From Thermodesulfovibrionia bacterium (lineage in GTDB: Bacteria; Nitrospirota; Thermodesulfovibrionia; UBA6902), in contig JAGVNU010000094.1 in NCBI GenBank assembly GCA_020053105.1, positions 1 to 54,121 on the forward strand: a stretch of 54,121 nt of DNA, in the 5' to 3' direction. The notes beneath the pieces were generated by a model. It saw nothing but the letters and a program-made list of their open reading frames with translations, made no database searches and had not been told where the DNA came from. Every line of letters begins with the position of its first letter. The first letter of the stretch is position 1. Positions 1-6,914 of the stretch are shown in pieces. Made by a program: the position numbers and the translations under genes.

Positions 1-644
1 AACTCGTCGTCGGGATTGGCTTCAAGCCATCGGCGCATGGTGAGCCATTTGGCCGCCTCGTATCTGTCCCAGCCGTCTTGGTCAGCCAGAACCATTTCAA
101 CGACGTCGTAGCCAAGGTGGCCGAAAGACGCGAGAAGTTCTGGAAGCATGAGAAAGTCTGAGATTGAGTTGGCAAGACAGCCCTTGGCAACATTTTCCGT
201 CGGCGGTAACTGCCGCCAGTAGGGTTCGCCGATGAGGATGATCCCTCCGGTGCGCAGGCTCCGCGCCAGAAGTTCGATAGTGCCGACGACTCCCCCGGCG
301 ATCCAAGTGGCACCGACACAGGCTGCCACACTGGCCTTCTCGTCAGAGACATAGCCGGCAGCATCACCATGGATGAACTTGACTTGATGGGCGACGCCGA
401 GTTCTTCAGCACGGAGTTTCGCTTGCTCGGTGAACAACTGGCTCATGTCGATGCCAATGCCGATGACGCCGTGATCGCGTGCCCAAGTGCACAGCATCTC
501 CCCCGAACCGCTGCCGAGGTCGAGCACTCGGTCCCCCGATTCCAGACGCAGCGCCGCGCCGAGAGTAGCGAGCTTTTCGGGTGTGATCGGGTTGTGGATG
601 CGGTGAGCACTCTCAGTGATGTTGAATATCCGTGGGATGTCCAT
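1..644 (-). CDS. Class I SAM-dependent methyltransferase (3' end outside window)
   Basis: Reading the minus strand from the ATG at 644 gives an open frame of 214 codons that runs off the window edge. The protein begins MDIPRIFNITESAHRIHNP and has a clear SAM-binding motif I (LDLGSGSGE, residues 41-49), an acidic residue after the second strand (IGID, 63-66) and a post-motif GDAAG (93-97), as in class I methyltransferases. A ribosome site AGGAGA lies about 8 bases upstream of the ATG. The methyl acceptor cannot be told; the family includes small-molecule methylases of the UbiE/Methyltransf_25 type. The gene looks more GC-rich than the AT-rich genes that follow, which suggests a different origin. 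Confidence 0.85.
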   Translation of the reverse strand, partial: MDIPRIFNITESAHRIHNPITPEKLATLGAALRLESGDRVLDLGSGSGEMLCTWARDHGVIGIGIDMSQLFTEQAKLRAEELGVAHQVKFIHGDAAGYVSDEKASVAACVGATWIAGGVVGTIELLARSLRTGGIILIGEPYWRQLPPTENVAKGCLANSISDFLMLPELLASFGHLGYDVVEMVLADQDGWDRYEAAKWLTMRRWLEANPDDE

Positions 645-664
645 TTCGAAAAATCTCCTTATTG

Positions 665-751
665 GTGTGAAAGATCATTGGGGTCAAAGCTTCATTATAC
701 ATTTAATAAATTACCCATAATGTAAAATGAAGCTTTGACCCCGTTCCTTCT
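665..751. repeat. Palindromic dispersed repeat A, copy 1
   Basis: An interspersed palindrome lies just upstream of the methyltransferase. The left arm starts GGGGTCAAAGCTTCAT at 680 and the right arm ends ATGAAGCTTTGACCCC at 742, around an AT-rich centre. A near-identical copy with the same flanks lies at 1500-1586. The form resembles REP/MITE-like elements mobilised by RAYT (REP-associated) transposases, but no such transposase is in the window. Confidence 0.8.
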
Positions 752-813
752 TGCAAAACAATGCAAGCTCAAAAAGCGTCCTGTGGCACTCGTTCAGTGC
801 ACGCAATGGTTAT

Positions 814-1158
814 TTATCCGTAAAAACAACCATGCTCATCTGCTTCAACAACCTCTATAAATTCCTCTACAGAATCAACTTCTGGCTTAGGCTTATATCC
901 ATGCCACTTCATATCTGCTCTTTGCCAATAAAGTTTCCATGCTTTTGTGCTTTTCACATATGTCGCTTTTGCTATCATGCCCTTCATAGTTTCCGATGGA
1001 TTATTCCATCTTGGTCTGACAGTAAATAAAATAATGCCTTGATCCTTTATTTCATAATCAAGGTACAATTCATTTCTGATATGAGCAGGATATTTATTAT
1101 CACAATATGCCTTTACGATTTTTCCAAATCTTATGCTTTCAAATTCACTGAATGCCAT
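814..1158 (-). CDS. DUF3024 family protein
   Basis: This 114-residue protein starts MAFSEFESIRFGKIV and carries the conserved core VRPRWNNPSE, then KATYVKSTKAWKLYW and MKWHGYKP, which I recognise from the DUF3024 family. The function of that family is unknown. An in-frame ATG at 1179 would add seven residues; I chose the internal ATG because family members normally start MAFSE. It sits alone between two copies of repeat A, transcribed in the same direction as its neighbours, with no strong ribosome site at either start. Confidence 0.8.
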   Translation of the reverse strand: MAFSEFESIRFGKIVKAYCDNKYPAHIRNELYLDYEIKDQGIILFTVRPRWNNPSETMKGMIAKATYVKSTKAWKLYWQRADMKWHGYKPKPEVDSVEEFIEVVEADEHGCFYG

Positions 1159-1400
1159 ATTATTTCTTAAACATAACATCTTAGTAGACGAAATTCGTTA
1201 TTCCCGGCTTTTCAATATACAAAGTCATCCTTCAAAAACCACAACTATTTATAAAACAATAAAACTCAAAAAAATGACCTTCGCTTTTGCCCCGTAATAT
1301 CAGGATATAGCGCAATTCGTTTTTTACTGCTTTTTGTACTCGTAAACATTTCTCATGAAAAACAACCTTACCAAAATTCCAGGAATATCCGCATTACAAT

Positions 1401-1500
1401 GAGCCTTGTCCACGGAAAAAGTATATTCCATCAAATCCCTATTAGGCAAGAAAAAAGTATGGATAACTGACAGAACCGTTTCAGTCGTTTCAACCGCTTG
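1401..1500. repeat. Dispersed repeat C, copy 1
   Basis: The block runs from GAGCCTTGTCCACGG through ATTAGGCAAGAAAAAAGTAT to a tail of GTTTCA/CAACCG words. Related blocks occur at 5057-5112 (first half), 6082-6160 (second half) and 6915-7014 (second half plus hairpin). It lies directly against repeat A copy 2. The 635-base stretch 1159-1793 contains only this and repeats A and B; I see no gene in it. Confidence 0.7.
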
Positions 1501-1586
1501 TGTGAAAGATAATTGGGGTCAAAGCTTCATTATACATTTAATAAATTACCCATAATGTAAAATGAAGCTTTGCCCCCGTTCCTTCT
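1500..1586. repeat. Palindromic dispersed repeat A, copy 2
   Basis: This is a second copy of the element at 665-751, differing at only a few positions. Arms run 1515-1577, with one T-A/C change in the right arm (TTTGCCCCC). The flanking words (TGTGAAAGAT before, CGTTCCTTCTT after) are shared, so the repeated unit is longer than the palindrome. Confidence 0.8.
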
Positions 1587-1634
1587 TACACAAATTACCT
1601 CAATAATCGATTGATATATGAATTAAAATAATCA

Positions 1635-1685
1635 GGGACACATCCCGTATTTCTAGTGTTTTTTTCTAAATATGGGATGTGTCCC
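1635..1685. repeat. Palindromic dispersed repeat B, copy 1
   Basis: An inverted repeat with arms GGGACACATCCCGTATTT and AAATATGGGATGTGTCCC around a T-rich loop. The second copy is at 3788-3836 with a slightly different loop. Arms of this kind are typical of REP-like elements; transcribed, it would fold into a long hairpin. It lies 109 bases past the end of the AAA ATPase gene and could also slow transcription there. Confidence 0.8.
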
Positions 1686-1793
1686 TACATTCCCTACTGG
1701 TTAGGGTAGTTATCCTTGTCCAATGTAAAACACCATCCCTGTATTTTCTGTACTTCTTTGTCTGTCACCGTTGTTACGAGTGTACATTATTAT

Positions 1794-3611
1794 TCAAAAC
1801 GCTTTTAGAATATTAATTATGTCATTAAATAACGTTGGATTATCAGATAAAGCAATGTCAACATAAGCTTGCCTAACTCTTAATGGGTCTTCTTTCAATA
1901 GGTTCGAACACAGTTTTGAAAATATAATTTTGCCCTGAAAATCATTTTTCCAATCGTCTGTTTTTAATACTTCCTTGAGCCGTAATTCTTCTTTGTCTAA
2001 CCAAGCCGTAAATGTTGATTCGTCTAATCCAGTTGATAAAATACCAAGCGAATTATTAACCTCGCTCACTATTTCTCTTTTGATGTCAGCGATACTTTTT
2101 GTATCAATGGCCTTTACAGTCGGAATTCTGAAAAAATGATTTAGAGCAAGATACCCTTTTGTGTTTTTTAGGAGGTTAAAGTGTAGCGTGCCTTCGGCAA
2201 TTTTTTTGATTTCGAGCTCAATAGTTTCTCTTGTCAAGGCAGGGTGCACCGTAGTCAAGTATAATTTTTCTGAAACTTTGAAAAGGATGTCGGAATCCAA
2301 AAAATAATTTTCAATGTGTCGTCTTTTAAGACAACGAACCCGTCCATTTTTTTCGATTTCTTCTATTTGTGTGTCGTCCAAGCCATCTCTGTCACGAATC
2401 ATAAAGATGTCAATGCCAAAAATGGAATTTCTAATCTGTTCTTCAATCGTATTAAGAGTAATGATATTTGCAACTGAACCAACAGAAATAACTTTTGCAT
2501 CAGGCATAACCTTTTGGGCAATTGCATGATATGTCAAACGGTCAATACTTGAATTTTCACCTTCCACAAAAATGAGCTTTTTGCCTACCGCAAATAGTCC
2601 AAGGTTTTGTCCAATTAATTGAACTACTTCGTTGTGGCTACGCCGTAGCTCACTTAACTTATGTGCTTGATTAGTGCCTGTCTGAATAGCGTCAATGAAA
2701 TACACATCGCCTGTAGAGTAATATGTAGATATTAAGTCAGCAGAATGAGTTAGGAAAATAAACTGGTTGGTATGGTCGCCAATTGTCTTTAATGTCTCAA
2801 TGAGTTTAAAGGTTAGAGTTGGATGTAAATGTAATTCTGGTTCATCAACGATAATTACAGAATGTCGTATTTCTTTTCTTACTACATCAAATACAACTTT
2901 TACAACTTCCTGTTCCCCTGAACTTAATGATTTAAAAGGCAGAGTATTTCCAAGATTATCCCTGTATACAAAATCTTTTGGAGCTTCGGGGGTTATATTT
3001 TGTAATTCTTTCCCTGGCAATAACTCTCTAAAGATTTGTTGATATTTTTCCAATGGGTCAGGAAATTCTGCAAGGATTTGGTCTCCATTTTTTAATGGAT
3101 TTTTCTTTACTTCATCTGATATTTTTTTGTCTCTTGCGGCAGATTTCTGATGTATATAGGTCATGAAATCAGACCAACGATTTGAAAAAGGGCGGAAGTA
3201 AAAATTGGTTTGGGTCTCTGTATCATCAGGGTCGCCACCAAACCAATTAACCGGATTGTATTTTAACGTCTCAATATTTCGGTTAGAATCTATTTGAACA
3301 AGAGAACCAACAAAGCGTCCTGAACCATACTTTCTAGTATTAATGTAATTATTTAAAACAGCATTTTGAATGCCCTTCTTTACTTCAAGAATTTTTCCAT
3401 TAAAATATTTTGCGTCCTCTTCATCTTTTCTTGTTGCAACTAGAGTCATGTCCATTACTGAAGTACCTTGTAATGTCTGAACTATAGCTTGCTTCAGTCT
3501 TGTTTTACCAGAACCATTTGCACCTGCAATAATAATTGTGTTACCGAGATTTTCAAGTTTTAAATGTTTAATTGGCTGGTAATCATTAATTTCTATAGAT
3601 TGAATTTTCAT
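1794..3611 (-). CDS. AAA ATPase with C-terminal TOPRIM-like domain (OLD-like)
   Basis: A 605-residue SMC/RecF-type ATPase. It has Walker A GANGSGKT (30-37), an ABC-like signature SLSSGEQE (228-235), Walker B with the following HLHP (SVIIVDEPELHLHP, 251-264) and a switch histidine in FLTHS (286-290). The C-terminal half has the TOPRIM-like signs FVEGE (348-352) and RDRDG (406-410), then HIENYFLD, as in OLD-type or DUF4435-type proteins. Such proteins are ATP-dependent nucleases, often in phage defence. The gene follows the FINCPF gene on the same strand with a 280-base gap containing repeat B, so a functional link is possible but not shown. Confidence 0.85.
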   Translation of the reverse strand: MKIQSIEINDYQPIKHLKLENLGNTIIIAGANGSGKTRLKQAIVQTLQGTSVMDMTLVATRKDEEDAKYFNGKILEVKKGIQNAVLNNYINTRKYGSGRFVGSLVQIDSNRNIETLKYNPVNWFGGDPDDTETQTNFYFRPFSNRWSDFMTYIHQKSAARDKKISDEVKKNPLKNGDQILAEFPDPLEKYQQIFRELLPGKELQNITPEAPKDFVYRDNLGNTLPFKSLSSGEQEVVKVVFDVVRKEIRHSVIIVDEPELHLHPTLTFKLIETLKTIGDHTNQFIFLTHSADLISTYYSTGDVYFIDAIQTGTNQAHKLSELRRSHNEVVQLIGQNLGLFAVGKKLIFVEGENSSIDRLTYHAIAQKVMPDAKVISVGSVANIITLNTIEEQIRNSIFGIDIFMIRDRDGLDDTQIEEIEKNGRVRCLKRRHIENYFLDSDILFKVSEKLYLTTVHPALTRETIELEIKKIAEGTLHFNLLKNTKGYLALNHFFRIPTVKAIDTKSIADIKREIVSEVNNSLGILSTGLDESTFTAWLDKEELRLKEVLKTDDWKNDFQGKIIFSKLCSNLLKEDPLRVRQAYVDIALSDNPTLFNDIINILKAF

Positions 3612-3787
3612 CGCATTGCCTTTAAGTTTTATTTGTCATTTTACAATTGCGTCGTCATTATGTGTACTCTGCCAACTCATGCTACGCCAAGTCCTTCCCG
3701 CATAGTGTCACCGAACTTCTCGCGGCCAGGTTAAGTCAATATTTCTTTATTCTTAGCCACTCCAAATGCGATGTGGATGAATAATCA

Positions 3788-3836
3788 GGGACACATCCCG
3801 TATTTCTAGTTCTTTTCTAAATATGGGATGTGTCCC
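3788..3836. repeat. Palindromic dispersed repeat B, copy 2
   Basis: This is a second copy of the GGGACACATCCC palindrome at 1635-1685, with the same arms and a shorter T-rich loop. It sits between the FINCPF gene (ends 3892) and the start of the ATPase gene (3611), so it could form a hairpin in a read-through transcript. Confidence 0.8.
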
Positions 3837-3891
3837 CATTTTCCTCCGTTACAAGAAAAAAGACTTGACCCGTTTGTCTCTCGTGAGCCAA

Positions 3892-4530
3892 CTAAAATAA
3901 CGGCTCAGGTTGTTTCTGATTAACTTTTAGCCAATCCGTCATATTTCGAGTTAATTCTACAAAAGGCATAGTTTTGAAATCGACGCCCTTGTTTTTGCAA
4001 ATCCTCTTTATATTTCGACGGAATTTTAAATATTTTTTATATGTTTCTATCCCATGTGGAATAGTAGTACGCTTTGAAGATGTAATAAGCCAGTTTCGAA
4101 TAGCGATGATGCTTTTTTTTACAGAATTTCCATGAGGTGTAACATCTACACCAGAAATATCTGAAATAAATTTTTGGTATCTATATCTATCTTTTTCTAA
4201 AATAATGCAATTTTTCATCCTTTGGTATTTTTTACCAAAAACTTTAGCACTATAGAATATGCCAAGTTCAAAAGGCATATTAAACCTTGGTAGTTTTAAA
4301 TGTTCATCAAGCTCGACTCTCGAAATATCGTGTATTCCATAACGACATTGCTCGATTAAATAAATAATTGCATTTAATCTGGATTGTGTCGCATCATCAA
4401 TTTCTAATGAACACCTTGGTATAAATCCACAATCTATAACTGCAAAACAGAATGCATGAAACATATCTTGAAATTCGTCACCAAATGGGCAATTTATAAA
4501 TACTTGATCATTATAGTTTGTCTTAGTCAT
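3892..4530 (-). CDS. FINCPF-motif protein, TIR/deoxyribosyltransferase-like fold (putative effector)
   Basis: A 212-residue protein. The N-terminus has VFINCPFGDEF (10-20), then DCGFIPRCSLEIDD (33-46), CRYGIHDISRVE (62-73) and LPRFNMPFELGIF (80-92). I recognise this conserved pattern from an uncharacterised bacterial family. A first strand followed by a polar loop, and a conserved Glu in a MPFELG motif, resemble TIR and nucleoside deoxyribosyltransferase folds, so nucleotide or NAD binding is an inference. The ATG overlaps the end of the upstream repeat-protein gene by 8 bases, indicating translational coupling. No membrane segment is seen. Confidence 0.7.
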   Translation of the reverse strand: MTKTNYNDQVFINCPFGDEFQDMFHAFCFAVIDCGFIPRCSLEIDDATQSRLNAIIYLIEQCRYGIHDISRVELDEHLKLPRFNMPFELGIFYSAKVFGKKYQRMKNCIILEKDRYRYQKFISDISGVDVTPHGNSVKKSIIAIRNWLITSSKRTTIPHGIETYKKYLKFRRNIKRICKNKGVDFKTMPFVELTRNMTDWLKVNQKQPEPLF

Positions 4531-5014
4531 GACGCTTGAACATGTTCCAGAGATTCATAGCATGTACTAAATTATTTCTATATTCTTCAGTCTGCTTAAG
4601 AGACCTTTGCAATTCTTCGATAGCTTTCTTGTGCTCCTGTGAAGGACGAAGTGTCTCTTGAAGCTTTTCTACAGTATGTTTATATTCCTCAGACGGCTTG
4701 AGAGACCTTTGCAATTCTTCTAACGCTTTCTTGAACTCCGCTGAAGGACGAAGTGTTTCTTGAAGCTTTTCTACAGTATGTTTATATTCCTCAGACGGCT
4801 TGAGAGACCTTTGCAATTCTCCTAACGCTTTCTTGAACTCCGCTGAAGGACAAAGTGTGTCTTGCAACTTTTCTACGATATGCTTAATGTTCTCTGACAA
4901 CTGATTATTATTTTTCTGCAATTGTTTTATTTGATCAATGTAAGCTTGCCATGTAATCAGACTGTCTTTGTTTAGATCAACATCAGGATGATATTTAATT
5001 TTTCTTGGGCTCAT
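4523..5014 (-). CDS. Protein of six 17-residue helical repeats, partner of FINCPF protein
   Basis: I do not recognise a named family. The 163-residue protein has a short N-terminal region (1-53), then six consecutive 17-residue units starting at L54, L71, L88, L105, L122 and L139 with consensus L-[KR]-P-S-x-E-[YF]-K-x-[AT]-[VL]-x-x-L-Q-x-[ST]. Units alternate between two types (PSAEFKKALEELQRS and PSEEYKHTVEKLQET). The regular proline suggests a stack of short helices rather than one continuous coiled coil. The ATG has a good ribosome site (AGGAGA). It is the first gene of a tight pair with the FINCPF gene and may act as sensor, scaffold or inhibitor for it. Confidence 0.75.
   Translation of the reverse strand: MSPRKIKYHPDVDLNKDSLITWQAYIDQIKQLQKNNNQLSENIKHIVEKLQDTLCPSAEFKKALGELQRSLKPSEEYKHTVEKLQETLRPSAEFKKALEELQRSLKPSEEYKHTVEKLQETLRPSQEHKKAIEELQRSLKQTEEYRNNLVHAMNLWNMFKRHD
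4550..4855 (-). repeat. In-frame tandem repeat, six 51-base units (three 102-base pairs)
   Basis: The repeats in the protein are mirrored in the DNA. Long words recur almost unchanged every 102 bases on the plus strand, for example GAGACCTTTGCAATTCT near 4599, 4701 and 4803. The outer copies are more diverged than the middle ones. This looks like recent unequal exchange or slippage inside the gene, so unit number may vary between strains. Confidence 0.8.
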
Positions 5015-5056
5015 CTATCTCCTATCGTGCTGTTTAACAACACTGTTTTGTTATGC

Positions 5057-5112
5057 GAGCCTTGTCCACGGAAAAAGTATATTCCATCAACTACCCATTA
5101 GGCAAGAAAAAT
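5057..5112. repeat. Dispersed repeat C, copy 2 (partial)
   Basis: This matches the first half of the block at 1401-1500: GAGCCTTGTCCACGG, AAAAAGTATATTCCATCA, then CATTAGGCAAGAAAAA. After that the sequences diverge and repeat D begins. It lies immediately upstream of the repeat-protein gene, so that gene's promoter probably lies in or beside it. Confidence 0.65.
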
Positions 5113-5121
5113 ACCAAGATA

Positions 5122-5173
5122 GTGTCAGGTCTCCAGAATTCAGATTTTTCCTGAAGAATGTAGACCTGGACAC
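5122..5173. repeat. Inverted repeat D, copy 1
   Basis: The arms GTGTCAGGTCT and AGACCTGGACAC enclose TTTTTCCTGAAGAATGT. A related element (GTGTCCGGA to TTTCTGAAGAATGTAGACG and TGACACC) is at 39381-39423 in the other accessory patch, 34 kb away. The shared interior suggests common descent rather than chance. Confidence 0.55.
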
Positions 5174-5227
5174 CAGCCTCCCGGACATTCTTGCCCGCGA
5201 CCTCTCCCGCCCCGGTCTGCTAATAAT

Positions 5228-5593
5228 TTAAATCGTCACTTCAAAGTCAATCCTGTCATATGTCACTCGCGGGACCTTCCTGTCCTTTGTTTCTGATATT
5301 TCGACAAGACCGAGTTCCTGAAGGTATGACAGGTCCTGAAGGACATTCTTGATGTCCCTGTTTACTATCTTGGCGAGTTCGTAAACAGAGGCTGGCTTCT
5401 TGTCCTTGACTGTCTTTAAAAGCTCCAAACGTTTTTCTGTAAGGACCTTTCTTATCTCTTTGAGATTGCTAAAATAGATGGCCTTCTTTTCGGAAACCTG
5501 TCCGCCTCCCGAAACTTTTTCGAAGACCTCTCCGGCTTCCTGCAAGGCGTCATTAAGACTCTTTATCTCTATCTTTACTTTCTTAACCTTCAT
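5228..5593 (-). CDS. Winged-helix DNA-binding protein, TumA-like antitoxin (HVO_A0114 type)
   Basis: A 121-residue basic protein starting MKVKKVKIEIKS. The second half (about 55-110) is a winged helix: RLELLKTVKDKKPASVYELAKIV, then a recognition helix (NRDIKNVLQDLSYLQELGLV) and a wing. This matches the HVO_A0114/MarR-like regulators found next to TumE-type toxins. I chose the ATG at 5593 because GGGGAGGTG precedes it; a GTG three codons upstream is possible. It overlaps the end of the toxin gene by 11 bases, so the order is toxin then antitoxin. It probably binds its own promoter. Confidence 0.75.
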   Translation of the reverse strand: MKVKKVKIEIKSLNDALQEAGEVFEKVSGGGQVSEKKAIYFSNLKEIRKVLTEKRLELLKTVKDKKPASVYELAKIVNRDIKNVLQDLSYLQELGLVEISETKDRKVPRVTYDRIDFEVTI

Positions 5594-5876
5594 CCCAATC
5601 ACCTCCCCGTACTTTATTGATATCTTTTTTAAAATCGTTCAATAAATCCCATACGCTGTTAAATGAATATTGCTCCTCTTTGTCTCTATAGTGTCTGTGG
5701 TCTCCTTTGCCTTCTGAATTGTCGTAACCGACAAGTCTTTTCCCGCTCCTGATGTATGCGATAGAATATTTCACACCTTGTGGTTTGTCCTCTGATTTTG
5801 GGACCCTCCATATTTTAATTTCCACAATTTCATCACCCTTAATCTCTTTTGTGTGAAGTATTTTTTCGGCATTCAT
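5583..5876 (-). CDS. TumE-family toxin (DUF6516)
   Basis: A 97-residue protein starting MNAEKILHTKEI. It contains EIVEIKIWRVPKSE, a KYSIAYIRSGKRLVGYDN strand pair and the family signature GYDNSEGKGDHRHYR, ending with SVWDLLNDFKKDI. I recognise this as the TumE/DUF6516 toxin family, whose partners are winged-helix antitoxins like the overlapping downstream gene. A TTG start 12 codons upstream is possible but would overlap other signals. The toxic activity is not established from the sequence. Confidence 0.75.
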   Translation of the reverse strand: MNAEKILHTKEIKGDEIVEIKIWRVPKSEDKPQGVKYSIAYIRSGKRLVGYDNSEGKGDHRHYRDKEEQYSFNSVWDLLNDFKKDINKVRGGDWDEG

Positions 5877-5918
5877 GGTTGGTATTATATACCCACCAAG
5901 GAGGTATTGCAAGAACTA

Positions 5919-5990
5919 TCAGAGGTGGCGAAAACTTCCAAACTTAAACCAGTCCATTATACTCATTCTGATAATGTCTCTTTCCGGCAT
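5919..5990 (-). pseudogene. Remnant of an ISNCY-type transposase N-terminus
   Basis: A good ribosome site (GGAGGAG) and an ATG at 5990 start the short reading frame MPERDIIRMSIMDWFKFG, which stops after 23 codons. The opening M-[KP]-E-[RK]-D-I-I-x-M-S is how many ISNCY-family transposases begin. Upstream, 6025-6085 contains GGACATTTCTACTTTGG and a related GGACATTATCATTTTGGCG, like the terminal repeats of such elements. I read this as a stump left by deletion. Confidence is limited because only about ten residues match. Confidence 0.4.
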
Positions 5991-6081
5991 GATCTCCTCC
6001 CTGCGTAAGAGAACATCATACCTCTATAGGACATTTCTACTTTGGTTATTTAGGACATTATCATTTTGGCGGGACAGAAAA

Positions 6082-6160
6082 AAGTCTGGATAGAAAAAAG
6101 TATGGATAACCGACAGGTCTGTTTCAACAGCTTAAACGGCTCAAACAGTTCAAGCTGATT
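6082..6160. repeat. Dispersed repeat C, copy 3
   Basis: Matches the second half of the block at 1401-1500: AGAAAAAAGTATGGATAAC, CGACAG, then GTTTCAACAGCTTAAACGG words. It follows directly on the end of the IS remnant. Together the two fill the 355-base stretch 5877-6231 between the TumE and VapC genes; I see no gene there. Confidence 0.65.
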
Positions 6161-6231
6161 TACTATTGCACTTATAGCATTTCAGTACTGTTTTAAAGTT
6201 CAGGAATTCAGAGGAGCCAATCTATTTTTAA

Positions 6232-6642
6232 CTATGCCTTGAAAGGATTGATGATCGTAAGCTTGCCTTCTATAACCTGCCCTTCATGCATGTCTTCCGA
6301 ATACAGAATTGAGCAGTTATTCTCCAAAGCAGATGCGACAATAAGACTATCCCAGAAAGAGTATAGAAGTTTTTTCTTTACCTGCAGGGCCTTTTTTATG
6401 GTAGATTCTTTGACCGGTTCAAAACTCAATGCCTCAAGAAAATGGTTTGTAACAGATGTTACCTCGTCAATCTTCAGCAGTTTCTTTGAAAAACAGACAC
6501 TGACAAACTCACTAATCACCTGCGAACTGATAACGACTTCCTCGCTGGCGAATATAATGTCCCATGCCTGCAGTTTTTTCTTCCTATCGTTACTGATGAA
6601 ATAGACTAGGATGTTTGTGTCGACAAAAGCCCTATCTGGCAT
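6232..6642 (-). CDS. VapC-type PIN-domain toxin
   Basis: A 136-residue PIN-domain protein. It begins MPDRAFVDTNILVYF with the first catalytic Asp in FVDTN, has a conserved Glu in ISEFVSV, and the C-terminal acidic pair in SFWDSLIVASALENNC and LYSEDMHEG. PIN toxins are Mg-dependent ribonucleases that cut tRNA or rRNA. The ATG at 6642 has GAGAGG seven bases upstream; a TTG six codons earlier is less likely. The gene overlaps its antitoxin gene by 11 bases, giving a classic antitoxin-toxin pair. Confidence 0.88.
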   Translation of the reverse strand: MPDRAFVDTNILVYFISNDRKKKLQAWDIIFASEEVVISSQVISEFVSVCFSKKLLKIDEVTSVTNHFLEALSFEPVKESTIKKALQVKKKLLYSFWDSLIVASALENNCSILYSEDMHEGQVIEGKLTIINPFKA

Positions 6643-6823
6643 GTATAGCCTCTCTGTCAAAAGTATAGTTTTGGGGGAGCTTCACATTGTACTTCTTAAA
6701 GATAGCTTCCAGTATCTTGTTCTTTTTCTTGTGAGGTTTAACGATAGTAATAGCCTCCCCCTTGAAAGCCTTTTTGATCTTCTCGATCTCTTCATCATTT
6801 TCAATTTCTATGATTACTTTCAT
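6632..6823 (-). CDS. VapB-like antitoxin
   Basis: A 63-residue, highly charged protein starting MKVIIEIENDEEIEKIKKA and ending NYTFDREAIHAR. The ribosome site GGAGGT lies six bases before the ATG. Position, size and overlap with the PIN gene identify it as the antitoxin. I cannot place it in a named VapB DNA-binding fold; the N-terminal strand-helix could dimerise and the C-terminal tail probably wraps the toxin. Confidence 0.75.
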   Translation of the reverse strand: MKVIIEIENDEEIEKIKKAFKGEAITIVKPHKKKNKILEAIFKKYNVKLPQNYTFDREAIHAR

Positions 6824-6914
6824 GGTTGACCTCCGCCTATTATTATTTGGCTGAATTTGTTACTTATGTGTCTATTATACATTCCCCGGCTATTGTTATG
6901 CTCCCTTTAACTGA

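Noticed and set aside
369-725. Plus-strand frame of 118 codons
   Set aside because: It is antisense to the methyltransferase, whose minus-strand product has clear SAM motifs.
751-1029. Plus-strand frame of 92 codons
   Set aside because: It is antisense to the DUF3024 gene, which has a family match.
4550-4855. Possible CRISPR array
   Set aside because: The repeats are directly tandem without unique spacers and lie in frame inside a gene.
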